From NCBI GenBank assembly GCA_037178855.1, contig JASJZC010000006.1:5952001-6016000 (forward strand): a DNA stretch of 64,000 bases, given 5' to 3'. The notes under the pieces are model-generated. The model ran no database searches, had not been told where the DNA came from, and was given only the letters and a program-made list of their open reading frames with translations. The translations under genes were made by a program, and so were the position numbers. Of the stretch, positions 28,629 through 38,763 are shown one piece after another (the first letter of the stretch is position 1; each line of letters starts with the position of its first letter). Source of the DNA: Oscheius sp. JU75 (Eukaryota; Nematoda; Chromadorea; Rhabditida; Rhabditidae).

Positions 28629-29066
28629 ATGTTATTGCTCTATTTGCTGATCGGTGTCGCTGCTGCCGGAGCCATTGCCAGAGATAGAACCGACAAACGG
28701 GGTTTTGACGACGAGGATCCGAGGATGTTGTCTATGGCCTTTGGTAAACGCAGTAGCTGGGAAGAAGACCCACGATTCACAAGCATGGCTTTTGGAAAAA
28801 GGGGCGACGATCCGAGGTACGACGATATGAGAAAAAAGCCTAACTAATGAACTGAAGCTGACTGGAAACAAAGCTTGAAGTCTAACCAACTACGTTTCAG
28901 AATGTTCTCTTCTTCTTTTGGCAAACGCGGCATGGATCCCCGAATGTTCAGTACCAGTTTCGGTAAGAGATCTTTCGACGACCCGAGGTTATCTTCGATG
29001 GCCTTCGGCAAGCGATCATTCGACGAAGACCCGCGTCTTCTTTCTATGGCCTACGGCAGACGCTAA
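28629..29066 (+). CDS. NLP-7-like amidated neuropeptide precursor
   Basis: Two exons (28629-28816, 28901-29066) encode 117 aa. A signal peptide (MLLLYLLIGVAAAGAIA) is followed by six peptides, each ending in Gly plus a dibasic site, so C-terminal amidation is expected. They are GFDDEDPRMLSMAF, SSWEEDPRFTSMAF, GDDPRMFSSSF, GMDPRMFSTSF, SFDDPRLSSMAF and SFDEDPRLLSMAY. The DDPRxxxxSF pattern matches Caenorhabditis NLP-7 peptides as I recall them. The last repeat ends YGRR instead of FGKR. The start ATG follows a TTTTCAG that looks like a trans-splice acceptor. AATAAA at 29139-29144. Products would be secreted from neurons and act on G-protein-coupled receptors. The gene converges on the Warthog gene with 129 bp between stop codons. 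Confidence 0.9.
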
Positions 29067-29195
29067 AGACACTCATTTTCCCATTTTTTGACCCTTACAT
29101 TATTCTCTCTCGTCCTCCCCCTTCGATCGCTCGAGTACAATAAAGACATATAACGTTTCTTCATTATTAGAACTTATTAGATTTCTTTGGAACGA

Positions 29196-30544
29196 TCATA
29201 ACACTCCGAAGAACTTGGCGATATTCGTTAAGATGGCCTTCTGCATGGGCGGAATGACCTCTTCAACCTGTTCCACTGAGGGTATTTCAAATTGTGGGAA
29301 ATCTTCTAACTTCGGCAGAGTGATTGTGGGAAGAGCTGGCATAGGGGTCGGGACCTGCTGCTGTTGTTGTAGAGGCATTGGTTGCTGTTGACCCGGCTGG
29401 GGTCTGGGAGCTTGGGGAACATTGTTCTGGAACCATTGAGGCTGTTGTCCATAAGGTTGCGGATTGTAGACTTGTTGACCATAGTTCTGTTGGGGCTGTT
29501 GGCCATAAGTCGGCTGCCCCGCAAAGGCTCCCAGCTGGGCATTGAGAGATCCAGCTTGATGTTGGTATTGAGGCACAGCTTGGTAGTTTGGGTACAAAGC
29601 TGGCTGATTTTGCTGCTCGACTCCGTACTGAACATTTCTTTGGTTTTGCTCCTGGACTCCATAAGGGGAAGGAGCAGCCGCCACCGCCTTAGATTGTCTT
29701 TGGTAAAGAACAAAGAACTCATACCGGAACCATCTCGTTAATGGCATCTTGTCTCTCACGGATATCATTCTCAAGCATAGCGGCTATGGCCTGGTCATTG
29801 TTGTCTTCCTCAACACAAGCCATACGACGAACTGATACCTCATACATGATACTGGAAATTGATCTATTTTTTTCTGCCTTTTTCTAGCTCACGTCCTATT
29901 CGGATAGATTCTCTTGGCTACATCGGAAATGTAGTCGAAAGCGACTAGCTTGCCTCCTTCCAAGACTTCTCCTCCAATATAAACTTGACCCTACTCGTCT
30001 CTCAGTTACAGTATTCACAGAACCTTACCGGTTTGATTGGGGCTACTCCTCTGTCATCAGTGTCTTGAAGAAGGGCATAAGAACAGCACTGGATCTGAAG
30101 AGGAGCTTCCAGAGGACTAGCCACTGCCGCGATACCACCCAGCCACTCTCCCACCCCACAGCTGGTAGTTCTGTACTCTTGATCACATTTCTGAACTGAT
30201 TCTTCAGATCATTCTGAGAATAAAACCCACAGCAATAAGTGGCTGAGCATCAGCTCTAAAAGGACCTCTAGTCTTGGCATCGGATCTCCTCAAATATCCG
30301 TCCTCTTTCCCATTTATCCTGTAGAATCTGGCAGTGTCTTCTGCTCTCGTTCCATTCGCATTCCATCCGAAACACTTCGGTCGAGCACAGCCAAGAACAG
30401 GCTGTCCGGATCTCAATGACTGAAGCCCTCTAGATTAAACCAAATCGTAGGTAGAACCTGGAAAGTGAAAGGAATGGCTGCTTGGCCACAGTAGGAGGCA
30501 GCTGTGATAGTTGTGGAGATCAGGAGGCAGAGAACTGTTCGCAT
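29196..30544 (-). CDS. Warthog (hedgehog-related) secreted protein with a Gln/Pro-rich tail
   Basis: Six exons (30544-30458, 30419-30231, 30190-30029, 29990-29893, 29851-29725, 29687-29196) give 384 aa. A signal peptide (MRTVLCLLISTTITAAS) leads into a complete Wart domain with YCGQAAIPFTFQ, GCARPKCFGWNANG, CCSYALLQDTDDRGV, GGEVLEGGKLVAFDYISDV and YEVSVRRMAC. The last 163 residues are Gln/Pro/Tyr-rich (runs such as YGQQPQQNYGQQVYN). They contain no Hint/Hog autoprocessing domain, so the protein is expected to be secreted without hedgehog-style cleavage. Warthog proteins are nematode-specific and generally expressed in hypodermis and cuticle-forming tissue. All introns are 37-43 bp, and the last uses a CTAAG acceptor. 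Confidence 0.9.
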
Positions 30545-31508
30545 TCTGTTGAGATCTGTCTGGAATCTCCTCATTGTTTCGAAGAGAGCAAAAATAAAAC
30601 TGAGTGATAGCCGATAAGCCGATTCGGGAATGATATGATATGGATACCAATGTTGCAAACGGGTCTCGGAAGACATCTAGTTTCAAGTATCCCTTATCTT
30701 GAACCTGATTCGGTTGCTACGCATAAGCCTCTTTCCTAATTTGTCTTCTGGAGAATACAGACTGTAGCTGTCTAATGGTAAGATTGTACAGGTGAGAGAC
30801 GGAGAGACAAGGAGCTGAATGGGATTGGAAATCTAGCAAAAGCTCAGACGAAAAGCTGGAAGCTAGTTCATTAGCCTCTTATGAACGCTGACAAGACTAG
30901 CCATATTATGGAAAGTGCTAATGTCAGTCTCTCTTGCGAATGGCGTTTGCCTGTAAAAAGAAGAAGCCGCAAAAGGATTCAACAAATCCGCCCTCTTTTG
31001 TCATATCCGCCAAATGCGGTCGTCGTTCCAAAAAAAAAAAGCAAGTCGGACAAAAGCAAGATTGGGTGTGAAAGTCTTTACATTCTGTGAGGACAGTTGT
31101 AGCGGAAAAGGGGTCAGAGGTGGTGATAGCCGGGCCGGTCTTTGACTGGGCTAGTCGCAGTCACTTTCACCGTCGCATATCACTGATTTCACCCGTTTTC
31201 TCCCCTCCCGGCGAGAAAGTCTCATAAAAGGCACACAGCACGCCTTTTCTCGAATTGGGTTGATGGATGCAAGCAAAATGAGAGGGGGACAAAAAGAATC
31301 AATAGAGGTATATAGACTTGGACCATGACTCCTAGTGTCTCTTTCCGATTCGGGGGATGCAGAGTCGGATAGGTGGAAACACACTCCGATTGAATCAAAC
31401 TTTATTGGGGTACGACGTCATTACAAAGGAATGGCAGAATCACAAAACGTCACATTGAGCACACGGAACGAGAGAGTGAAGTGAAACGGATCAAAAACTT
31501 TTTGACAG
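30545..31508. other. Intergenic
   Basis: No supported gene. The putative Warthog promoter lies at its left end. AATAAA for the minus strand (TTTATT on the plus strand near 31400) sits just downstream of the orphan exon at 31509-31673. Confidence 0.4.
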
Positions 31509-31673
31509 TTAGGCGCTGGAGCAGTTTCTCTTTTTAAGCTTAAACTGTTTTCTGGTCTCGGCCAGATTCTTGTACAGATAATGGAAGAAGACCAGCTGAA
31601 TGACAGACGGAACGGCACCGAACGAAGGAATAGTCTGTAGTTCAGCCTTATTCCGGTAGGATGGTACGTGCAG
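31509..31673 (-). CDS. Orphan terminal exon of an unrecognised protein
   Basis: The frame ending at TAA 31509-31511 reads IPSFGAVPSVIQLVFFHYLY followed by a basic tail (KQFKLKKRNCSS). That suits a small C-terminal membrane segment with a cytosolic basic end. A minus-strand AATAAA lies about 110 bp downstream. No start codon, clear acceptor or upstream exon was found. The most plausible acceptors are internal AGs within the first 45 bp. It may be the 3' exon of a gene with distant exons or a truncated retrocopy. Confidence 0.35.
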   Translation of the reverse strand: MHVPSYRNKAELQTIPSFGAVPSVIQLVFFHYLYKNLAETRKQFKLKKRNCSSA

Positions 31674-32179
31674 TCAGTAAAAAGCCGACACAACAAAAAG
31701 CAAACGCGAACAAGCCGCAAAAAAATGATTCTAAACTGAGCTTTTTTCGTAGAAACACAAACACAAATAAAATTAGACACGAAACCCTAAATAACAAGGG
31801 AAATTTTGCCGCTTTTCAAAGTCTTATTATTCGTTGTTCCGTTGGGTTTCATTCGGGTTCAATTACTGCCGCAAATGTAGATAGGCGAAAATAGTGTCTT
31901 TAACAAAAATCACAATCAGATGGAACCAAAAGTTATTGAGGCAGACTTTGTCAACAAGAACAATGAGATTGAAGAAACTAGAATAACAGTAGCTCGAAAA
32001 TGTTCTGGTTTCTCTTCTTGTCCCTTAAGTTTAAATGGATAGGACTCACGTTTTTTTTTATTTTATAGCAAGTGCTAAAAGCAAGTAGCGTTGATTGCTT
32101 TGCTTGCACAGGTTTGGTAGTAAAGATTCATTTGTTTCTAACCACGTATTAGTACATATAGTTTCGTATCCAGTTGAGA
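31674..32179. other. Intergenic, 3' flank of the glycosyltransferase
   Basis: The minus-strand poly(A) signal for the glycosyltransferase gene is at 32057-32062. Otherwise AT-rich sequence with nothing recognised. Confidence 0.4.
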
Positions 32180-33331
32180 TCAATGAGGCTCCGGACAACT
32201 TCCCCGAGTCTGAGGATACTCCTCGTTCATCCGACTTTTCCATGCCTTCAATGCTTTCGAGTACCTGAAAATAGTGTTTTGATATGGTCAGAGTGTTCCT
32301 ACATTCTGGCAGCCTTTGCTAGTCCCTCCTTTGATAGTTTCTGAGTTGTTTTGATTCCTCTGTGATAGACGAAGTGCTTGTTCAAGACGTCGAATTGATA
32401 CCCAGCCCGACAAAGCTCCCAACTCTGAAAAAGGGGGTTAGTCAGTTCGATGAAAACCTCACAATCTCCGCATGGTTTCTGAACTGGTATGGGAAGAGGA
32501 CATCGTAGAGAGGAACGTCGTTTCTGGAGACGAAGAACGGCTCCCACTCCCAGTTCTTATATCTGGGATGGATTGTTAGATTGTTTAGTTTCAAACTTCT
32601 TACCTAATGTTCTCAATGTCGATATCCTTCGTCTCATTCGACTGGAACCACTTCTTCAGTCCCGGAATGTGGTGTGCCACCCCGTAGTATCGGGCATGGA
32701 ACACAATGGCTTTTCCCTTCGCATAGATATCCTTTAAGATGCTGATCTCCGTCGGCTCGGCTGCCTCCTGCTCGATCTCAAAGACTCTGTAGACGAGAAC
32801 ACGTTTCTCTGTCAGTCTTTCAGCAGCTACTCGTCGGACTTCGACCTCGAAACCGGCACTGAACCGGTGGTCGTAGTCGGCCATCAAAGAGTACTTGGTC
32901 ATCACAAACTGTATACCGTAAGTTATATAGTCTTCTTACCTTTCTGGCGCTGTTCCTCGCAATATTGATAGGATATTTCACTGCGTCAGCCTCCGAATAG
33001 TTCCTCTTTATGCACTGGATCGGAGTATCCACGGGTGCCGCACACTTCGGACTCCACTCGATAGAAAACATGAAATGGATACGAAGAAGAGCGGCTACTT
33101 CGGGATGTGCCGAGAGGATCTCTTTGACCTGAATTAAACGCTTACACCTACGTTTACTGTATAGTATCGTCAGACCAGGAAGTCTAGCTCCAAAACTTGT
33201 TTGGACAGGTGTTTCAACGCAACGTTTGCGGCAAATTTTGGATCTACAGCAATAAAAAATGGTCCGACTTTTAATAGGATTCGAAAGAGCAGATCAAATC
33301 CACTGTCAGTGAAGTTTTCGTCATCAATCAT
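32180..33331 (-). CDS. B4GAT1/LARGE-type glycosyltransferase (GT49 family)
   Basis: Six exons (33331-33176, 33128-32940, 32908-32604, 32562-32463, 32424-32303, 32264-32180) give 318 aa. Recognisable GT49 features are KYPINIARNSARKFVMTKYS, an acidic metal-site region MADYDHRFS where family members carry a DxD motif, EPFFVSRNDVPLYDVLFPYQ, GYQFDVLNKHFVYHRGIKTT, and a C-terminus with NEEYPQTRGSCPEPH. Family members transfer glucuronic acid in the Golgi during matriglycan or glycosaminoglycan-type glycan synthesis. This model lacks the N-terminal membrane anchor: an in-frame TAA lies just upstream of the ATG. The first exon (52 codons) begins MIDDENFTDSGFDLLF. Either the protein is anchorless or the anchor exon lies in the neighbouring fragment at 33938-34393. 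Confidence 0.82.
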
Positions 33332-33550
33332 ACTTCCGGATCTTTACTACAAGAACTGACAACAGTCCGTCAGTAGAGCAGAGAAGTGACTGTCTGTTAT
33401 CAGAGTCTGAAATCACTGTTTGCAGAATGAGTTCTTTAATATTTAAGAGTTTAAGACTTGTCTTAAAAGGAGGGTCCACTCCAGGTCAGATACCTGTTCA
33501 ATTACTCTTTGCAAGTCAAGTCAGTTTGGGAGCTGCGTCCCTGGAAGAAC

Positions 33551-33589
33551 GTTGCTCCTGTCAGGGTAGCTCGACTGGACATCTACCTG
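33551..33589 (-). repeat. Inverted exon-like duplicate, left copy
   Basis: On the minus strand an AG acceptor is followed by a frame reading VDVQSSYPDRSNV. It matches the plus-strand copy at 34639-34677 at 35 of 39 bases, about 1 kb away and in opposite orientation. Confidence 0.6.
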
Positions 33590-33937
33590 TCACAAGCCCC
33601 ACAAGCCAAACTTGTCCAAGTAGAACAGGTTCTTTAAACGGACGACAATATCAACATGTTTCAGAAGCTAAACAATTACTGTAGTCAAACTTTGCACTTA
33701 GTTACAGTGTTTCTTGACATAATCTTTGCCCCCTTCACTTTACAATGGTTCTCATCTTTTTGTATATCCGCAGGCTTCAAGTTTGCGCTTGCTCCTATCT
33801 GTGTGCTCAACAAGTTGGCACTTTTTCTGAAATATAAAACTGATGTCTGGTGGGGGAAACAAAAACTGCTCAATGAATCCTTTGTTGGGGATTTCTCGAC
33901 AGATTTTTGCTTTTTTTTTGTTAAAGCATCTTCCCAC

Positions 33938-34393
33938 CTTCTGATACGAGCATCCATAGTCGTACTTTTCTTTGAGGACGAGAACCAGAGATACTGGGGC
34001 TTGCCAATTTCGTACCTGAAATATCGGAATTCGATATGGAATGTTGACTCATACCTGGTCAACTATCCTATCGTTGAAGTAATTGGCATCGACATGCATT
34101 ACCAGAGTGATCCTATTCTCGTTTTCTGTGTGATTTGGAGCGAAGAGGTTCGGATGGAGACAGTAATCATGGTAGAGGATGTAACCATCACCGGATCTAA
34201 AGGAAAGGGCTTCGCTGCCTCGTTATCACACTGTCTAACTACTTATCGGTCTCTCTTTCAAAAGGAAAACTCACCCGAACTGTCCCTCTCCTATCCGGTA
34301 GTACACCACAAGACAAGTGAAGGAGCACACTATCACACCGAGAAGACGTCGGACTTTGAGTAGAACGAAGATGAATAGATCTACGAAGCTCAT
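33938..34393 (-). CDS. N-terminal part of a second GT49-like glycosyltransferase
   Basis: Three exons in one frame (34393-34275, 34196-34055, 34015-33938) give 113 residues. A type II anchor (MSFVDLFIFVLLKVRR followed by LLGVIVCSFTCLVVYY) precedes a stem and the start of the catalytic fold: NRITLVMHVDANYFNDRIVD and VRNWQAPVSLVLVLKEK. This aligns with the region before and including the WEGP(L/I)S motif of B4GAT1. The downstream gene (32180-33331) has its own version of that segment, so these exons look like a separate partial copy and not simply the missing front of that gene. A further short exon near 33830 (KKCQLVEHTD...) may close the frame. A 235-codon plus-strand open frame over the same region is antisense noise. 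Confidence 0.6.
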
Positions 34394-34638
34394 TTGATCT
34401 GGACTGGCTATTTTGAGAGCAAGAGGCGTAAATGATCGAGAGATGGGACCAAGTTCTCGCCGACTAGCAGCTAGTCATACAGAACAATTGGCACAAAAAG
34501 GGACAATAATGACTGTGAGGAACGTGGAAGTATGGAGAATGAGCTGAGCCGAGTGACAAGTCAACTCTAATCTGGGATAATACTTGACAATGTTTGTGGC
34601 CTTTTCTGTAAGGTATTATCCTAGACACGTTTGGCTGG

Positions 34639-34677
34639 CAGGTAGATGTCCAGTCGTACTATCCTGACAGGAGCAAT
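34639..34677 (+). repeat. Inverted exon-like duplicate, right copy
   Basis: After an AG, the plus strand reads VDVQSYYPDRSNV and continues TPNEAISHTDSI to a stop. Three of the four differences from the left copy fall in one codon pair (TCGAGCTAC versus TCGTACTAT) and the peptide is nearly unchanged, which suggests both were once coding. Confidence 0.6.
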
Positions 34678-34819
34678 GTTACCCCCAACGAAGCTATCTC
34701 CCACACTGACTCGATTTGACTCGTCGACTGCAAACAGTTAGTTTGCGTACAAAGTAACTGTGCCTAATTTACAATAATGGCTTCAGACATACAGAGACTT
34801 TTGGGCATCCCTCTCTCTC

Positions 34820-34870
34820 TACTAAAGCACGATGGTTTCTGTAGACGACTCTGTCTGTTTGTTTGTCCGT
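34820..34870 (+). repeat. Dispersed ACTAAAG-type repeat, copy B (5' part)
   Basis: ACTAAAGCACGATGG is followed by a TCTGTCTGTTTGTTTGTCCG tract, matching the heads of copies C and D. The 3' part is not clear. Confidence 0.4.
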
Positions 34871-35181
34871 GGACACGAAACAGAAGCAAAACAAAAAGCT
34901 GTAAATTGTTGCAAACTAATTGAGTTGGACAATAACTCAGAAAAGGAACGATCAATTCTGTTGCTACCGACGAGACTGTAGAGAAAATGAACGGCCCAGG
35001 AAAAGAGGCAAAGAAACGGAGTGATAAGGAAAAGGAACGATAAAACGAAACTAAAACGCGATTGATACGTTGTTGAGAGTTGACAAGACAAGTCAGGACA
35101 GTTCAAGTTACAAAATTAGCACTGACAGTGTGAGTCGCTTCGCCAGGAGCGTAAGCGACTGCTTAAACAATAATCTCTGTA

Positions 35182-35310
35182 TTACTAAAGTGCAATGGTG
35201 TCTGCCCGTCCGTCCGTGCGTCACTACGAGGAAAAAAACTGGCGAATCACGGCATGTCAAGAATAAGTTGACAAGTCAGCTTTTGGGGTAACTTGGGAGC
35301 TTCTCAACAT
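35182..35310 (+). repeat. Dispersed ACTAAAG-type repeat, copy C
   Basis: TTACTAAAGTGCAATGGTGT followed by CCCGTCCGTCCGTGCGTC, ending in GACAAGTCAGCTTTTGGGGT and AACTTGGGAGCTTC. The same head and tail occur in copy D near 42.2 kb. Confidence 0.5.
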
Positions 35311-36090
35311 TTATGTTCTTTGGTAGTATCTGGCGCTGTCTCTCTGGTTCCGTGTTTCCCAAATCCCTGACTCAAACCCATTGAAGTGTCTTTTCACCCT
35401 TTCCAGCATGAATCAGTTCCCTGTCCTACACTTTCTGATTCTCTCACCACCCTCTCATCCCCGTCTGCCCTTTTTGAATCAAAAGACACGTCTTCTCTCC
35501 CCTGTTGAGTGCAGCTTATCCTCTAATCTATCGCCATTCGGATTTCCTCTCAGTCCCTGCCTCCTGCTCCTCCTCCTCTTGAGACACTTCAATGCTCGTG
35601 TACTCTCTTCAGTTGTTCTGACTCACAATACTTCAATCAAACCGCTAGTTAAATGACTCTCCTTTTAACAAAGTGCCAATGTCCTATCTCTGTCGCCTTC
35701 AATGCTCTGTTCACTAGGTTTACGGTCTATTGACTATCCTTTTCAAGCGTCTGTACTTGGATTTCACGTTTCGTTTATGAAAACAAAGACAAAAAAAAAG
35801 AAGACGAAAACTCAGTCGAAACCTTGCGCGATTGATACACATTTGGAATGCATAGACTTATTCCGTCCAATCCTCTCGATTATCTTTCCATTTAAACATT
35901 TCAAATAATGTTCGAATCTATGACAAGGCTTGGCAGAGCATCTTCTCCTCAGCTTGGTTCCGCGTCTCATGAAAACAGCATCCGAAAATCTTAAGTGTGG
36001 ACAGGAAATCTGATCGGAAACTCTTATCTCTTAGCCGCACAACCTACTGTACTCCTCCTTGTACTTTCCTACCCTCCTCCGTAACCGTCA

Positions 36091-36248
36091 TCACGATAGT
36101 AGTACTGAAAACCCATACTCCATTTCTTCTGTCGTGTCGTCAGACTTGACGCCAATTATGACAACCTGTCCTGTCCTTCCTCCCCCGAACTCCCTCTGCG
36201 TGAAGGCTTCCTCCTCGGAAATGATATAATATCCGTTATTTAGAGGCT
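36091..36248 (-). CDS. Orphan exon, unrecognised
   Basis: A frame opening after a GAGCAG acceptor reads NNGYYIISEEEAFTQREFGG, then TGQVVIIGVKSDDTTEEMEY, and ends at TGA 36091-36093, 52 codons in all. Composition is protein-like. The overlapping +1 frame ends in a Tyr/Gly-rich string (QYYYRDDGYGGG), so the true frame is not certain. No partner exon was found upstream on this strand before the plus-strand gene at 36345. Confidence 0.28.
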
Positions 36249-36344
36249 CTGCTCATCCAGCTGAGCAAATATTGTGCAATTTCTAAGAAATTATTGTTTA
36301 CCTCTTCGCGCTCTGGTCATTTCCCCATTTCGAATTTCAGCCAG

Positions 36345-37311
36345 ATGGAAGATACAGTAGTCGCTCCACACCGTGGGTTTTCGAATAAGGCCAGAGAGGT
36401 TCTGATCGGAGACGATGACCAGCATCTTCATTGTGAGTCCATCCACTGTTTATCCTTATTTTGGGATCCGAAATTGACCTCCGACGTAGGCTTGTGCCGG
36501 CTGCCAGGCAACATATCCTCTGTATGACGGAAACGCGTCTCATGAGACGAGACTGGGGATGAATTGGACGAAAATAACAGAAAAAGAGGGATTCTTGGGA
36601 TCTATTAGTATTTTGGGCCGGGGATCTTGGAGAGTACAAAGCGGTATTAGTCAGTCGAATAAAGTACAGGTGTCTCAGAAATCAAATTATCTTTTGACCG
36701 AGGCAGGAACTGGCAATGAGATCCATGCGTATCTAAAGCTACATCCTCTTATATGACCCTCACTGTTCCAGCCATGCCAGTCAAGTCCTCCAGCGACTTT
36801 GACATTCGCCGGAAACTCAAAAGCATCAAACTTCGACGGAACAGTGGAACCAATGATACCACTCCCAAATCCCCACAGTCCTCTTCTTCGATGGATCGTG
36901 ATCAGCCACGTAAGGAACTCTTTCACTCATACCCTAACCAATAATTACAGCGCAATTCGACTCAATCGGCGAGGCGCCGGTGGTCAAACATCACAAGAAG
37001 TTAGGTCAAATTGGGAAGACACGGTCGTGCATGGAGTTCAAGAATGTGGACAAGAGACTGATGAGGACGTACCAGGAGGATAACATCATTAAAATGCCTA
37101 GCATTGGATCGGACATAGACAGTATTATCGCTACGAAGAGTGACTTCAATGGATCTATGGATAGCATTGCTAAGGTATGTGATGACCAGAGAATCCAGAG
37201 ACAGTAGTTTTTCAAACAAACAAAAAATCCTTTCAGGCAGCCATTTACGCCGTTTCGGACGAGCAGAAGAAGAAAGATGTGAAGAAGTGGCTGATGGAAA
37301 AGACCGACTGA
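36345..37311 (+). CDS. Unrecognised 174-aa basic/acidic intracellular protein
   Basis: Four exons (36345-36432, 36772-36909, 36951-37174, 37237-37311) give 174 aa with consistent phases. The start ATG lies 4 bp after a TTTCAG acceptor, suggesting trans-splicing. There is no signal peptide or membrane segment. The protein has a basic Ser-rich segment (DFDIRRKLKSIKLRRNS, PKSPQSSSS) with possible phosphorylation sites, a middle part with KNVDKRLMRTYQEDNIIKMP, and a charged helix-like end (SDEQKKKDVKKWLMEKTD). I do not recognise the family. The stop codon ends 5 bp from the stop codon of the convergent collagen gene. The only nearby plus-strand poly(A)-like signal is ATTAAA near 37424, inside that collagen gene. 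Confidence 0.72.
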
Positions 37312-37316
37312 ACTCT

Positions 37317-38763
37317 TTATTGCTTGTACTTCCTCAAAGCCAGCATCTTCTTGATCATTTTCTTCCGAAGACGTCTCTCGTAATCCGATAGACTGTTGGT
37401 CTTGCTGACTCTGTGTCTCTTACCATTAAATGTTCACAAACGGATCTTACGATGTGGTTCCTGGAGGGGCTGAATACTCGTTGATTTTGGACTTTCCGTG
37501 AGCTGGGAAGGGGTCTGTCAGAATGTTCTGCACACCGCAATCCGAAGGACAGTAAGAGGCTGGCATTCCTGGATCTCCAGGAGGTCCGTAAGGTCCTTCC
37601 ATTCCATACGCTCCGGCTTTTCCCGTAGCGCCTATGCCTCCAATCGTTCCAGGACTACCACTGCTTCCGGGACTGTTGGAGGATTTTCCTGGAAACGAGG
37701 TTGTCACATAGAAAGAGGTTGCAGAAATAGACCACACAAGAGGTACAATTAGAAGAAAAGTAGCAATCAGCGCAGAAGTGATGTGCGGTTATAAAAGGCA
37801 TAGAGAAGAGATAGAGAAATAGAAGAACAAAAAAAGACAGGACAAGATATCTTACCGGGTGGACCAGGACGACCCTTCATCCCTTGAGGCCCAGCCGGGC
37901 CAATCGGGCCTTTAATTCCCATTCCAGAAATAGACATGTCTCCTTCGGGTCCCTTAGCTCCAACCGGTCCTTGTCTTCCAGCTAATCCTGGAGGCCCGGA
38001 AACTCCGGCAGGTCCGTCCATTCCAAACGAAGCATCAGGGCCTGGCCCCCCTCTGTATCCAGCCATTCCGGAAAGCCCTCTTTCGCCTTGTGATCCTCTG
38101 GGGCCTGGCGGGCCAGCAGGACAGACAACACAAGGCATGTCAGGCTCCGTCTCCAGCTGAACGTCGTAACCATCCTCTCCTGATCTTCCCGGTTTTCCTG
38201 CATCGCCGGGTATCCCATCCGGCCCGATCAGGCCAGCAGGGCCAGGCGCGCCCATAGGACAGGCCAGAGTAAAGCATCCCTTGCAGAACCCTCCTCCATT
38301 CAACCAATCAGCTCGTCGGTTACGGGAGAAGAAGTTGATGGCTTTGATTGGGACGCCTGTGCGGAGTTGGAGAATCTTAGACCAGACCTCGTCGGAGGAT
38401 TTCTGAAAAAGTATTTACAACTTATTAGTTCCAATATATTTTCTCTGCTACAGAAGGGCAGTTATCTGCCACAGAACAAACTAAAAGTTGTTTTGTCCAG
38501 TAGTTATTGCAAATTAGGCGGCAAGTCAACTTTGGATGTGCTCTACAACTCTAAAGATGTGCTCTATAGCGTCTTGCAGAACTAAAGGCTAATCCATAAC
38601 AATTTTCAAAACTCACTCTGAACTTTACAGATCGTTCCACGACAAGATCCCGTTCCAAGTCGGCAAAGTCATAGATGGAAGGAAGAGACACGACCAGAAA
38701 CAGTACTGATGCAATGGAGACAAGAATAGACGTTTCGGCCAGACGCTGGTATCTCGAAGACAT
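37317..38763 (-). CDS. Cuticle collagen with a basic non-collagenous tail
   Basis: Four exons (38763-38617, 38402-37856, 37688-37451, 37410-37317) give 341 aa. The N-terminus has the nematode cuticle collagen layout: a membrane-spanning/signal region (ILVSIASVLFLVVSLPSIYD), then an RNRR subtilisin-type processing site, then Cys pairs (CKGC, PCVVCP) flanking interrupted Gly-X-Y blocks. A last Cys pair is YCPSDC. After the collagen part, exon 4 adds an unusual Lys/Arg-rich end (SDYERRLRKKMIKKMLALRK followed by YKQ). Cuticle collagens are secreted by hypodermis, cleaved and cross-linked. Without the last intron (40 bp) the frame would stop at ...PPGTTS. The stop codon TAA (37317-37319) lies 5 bp from that of the convergent gene. 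Confidence 0.85.

Larger units (their letters stand above)
34394..36090. other. Gene-poor interval with dispersed repeats
   Basis: No gene supported. It contains the right copy of the inverted duplicate (34639-34677) and two copies of the ACTAAAG repeat (34820 and 35182). Confidence 0.4.

Noticed and set aside
33656-34363. 235-codon plus-strand ORF, the longest plus-strand frame in that region
   Set aside because: It lies antisense to three splice-consistent glycosyltransferase exons on the minus strand, has a Phe/Cys/Trp-rich unnatural composition and no start or splice context.
36462-36539. Minus-strand frame reading FPSYRGYVAWQPAQAYVGGQ
   Set aside because: No donor at its end and it lies within an intron of the plus-strand gene; kept out for lack of any linked exon.
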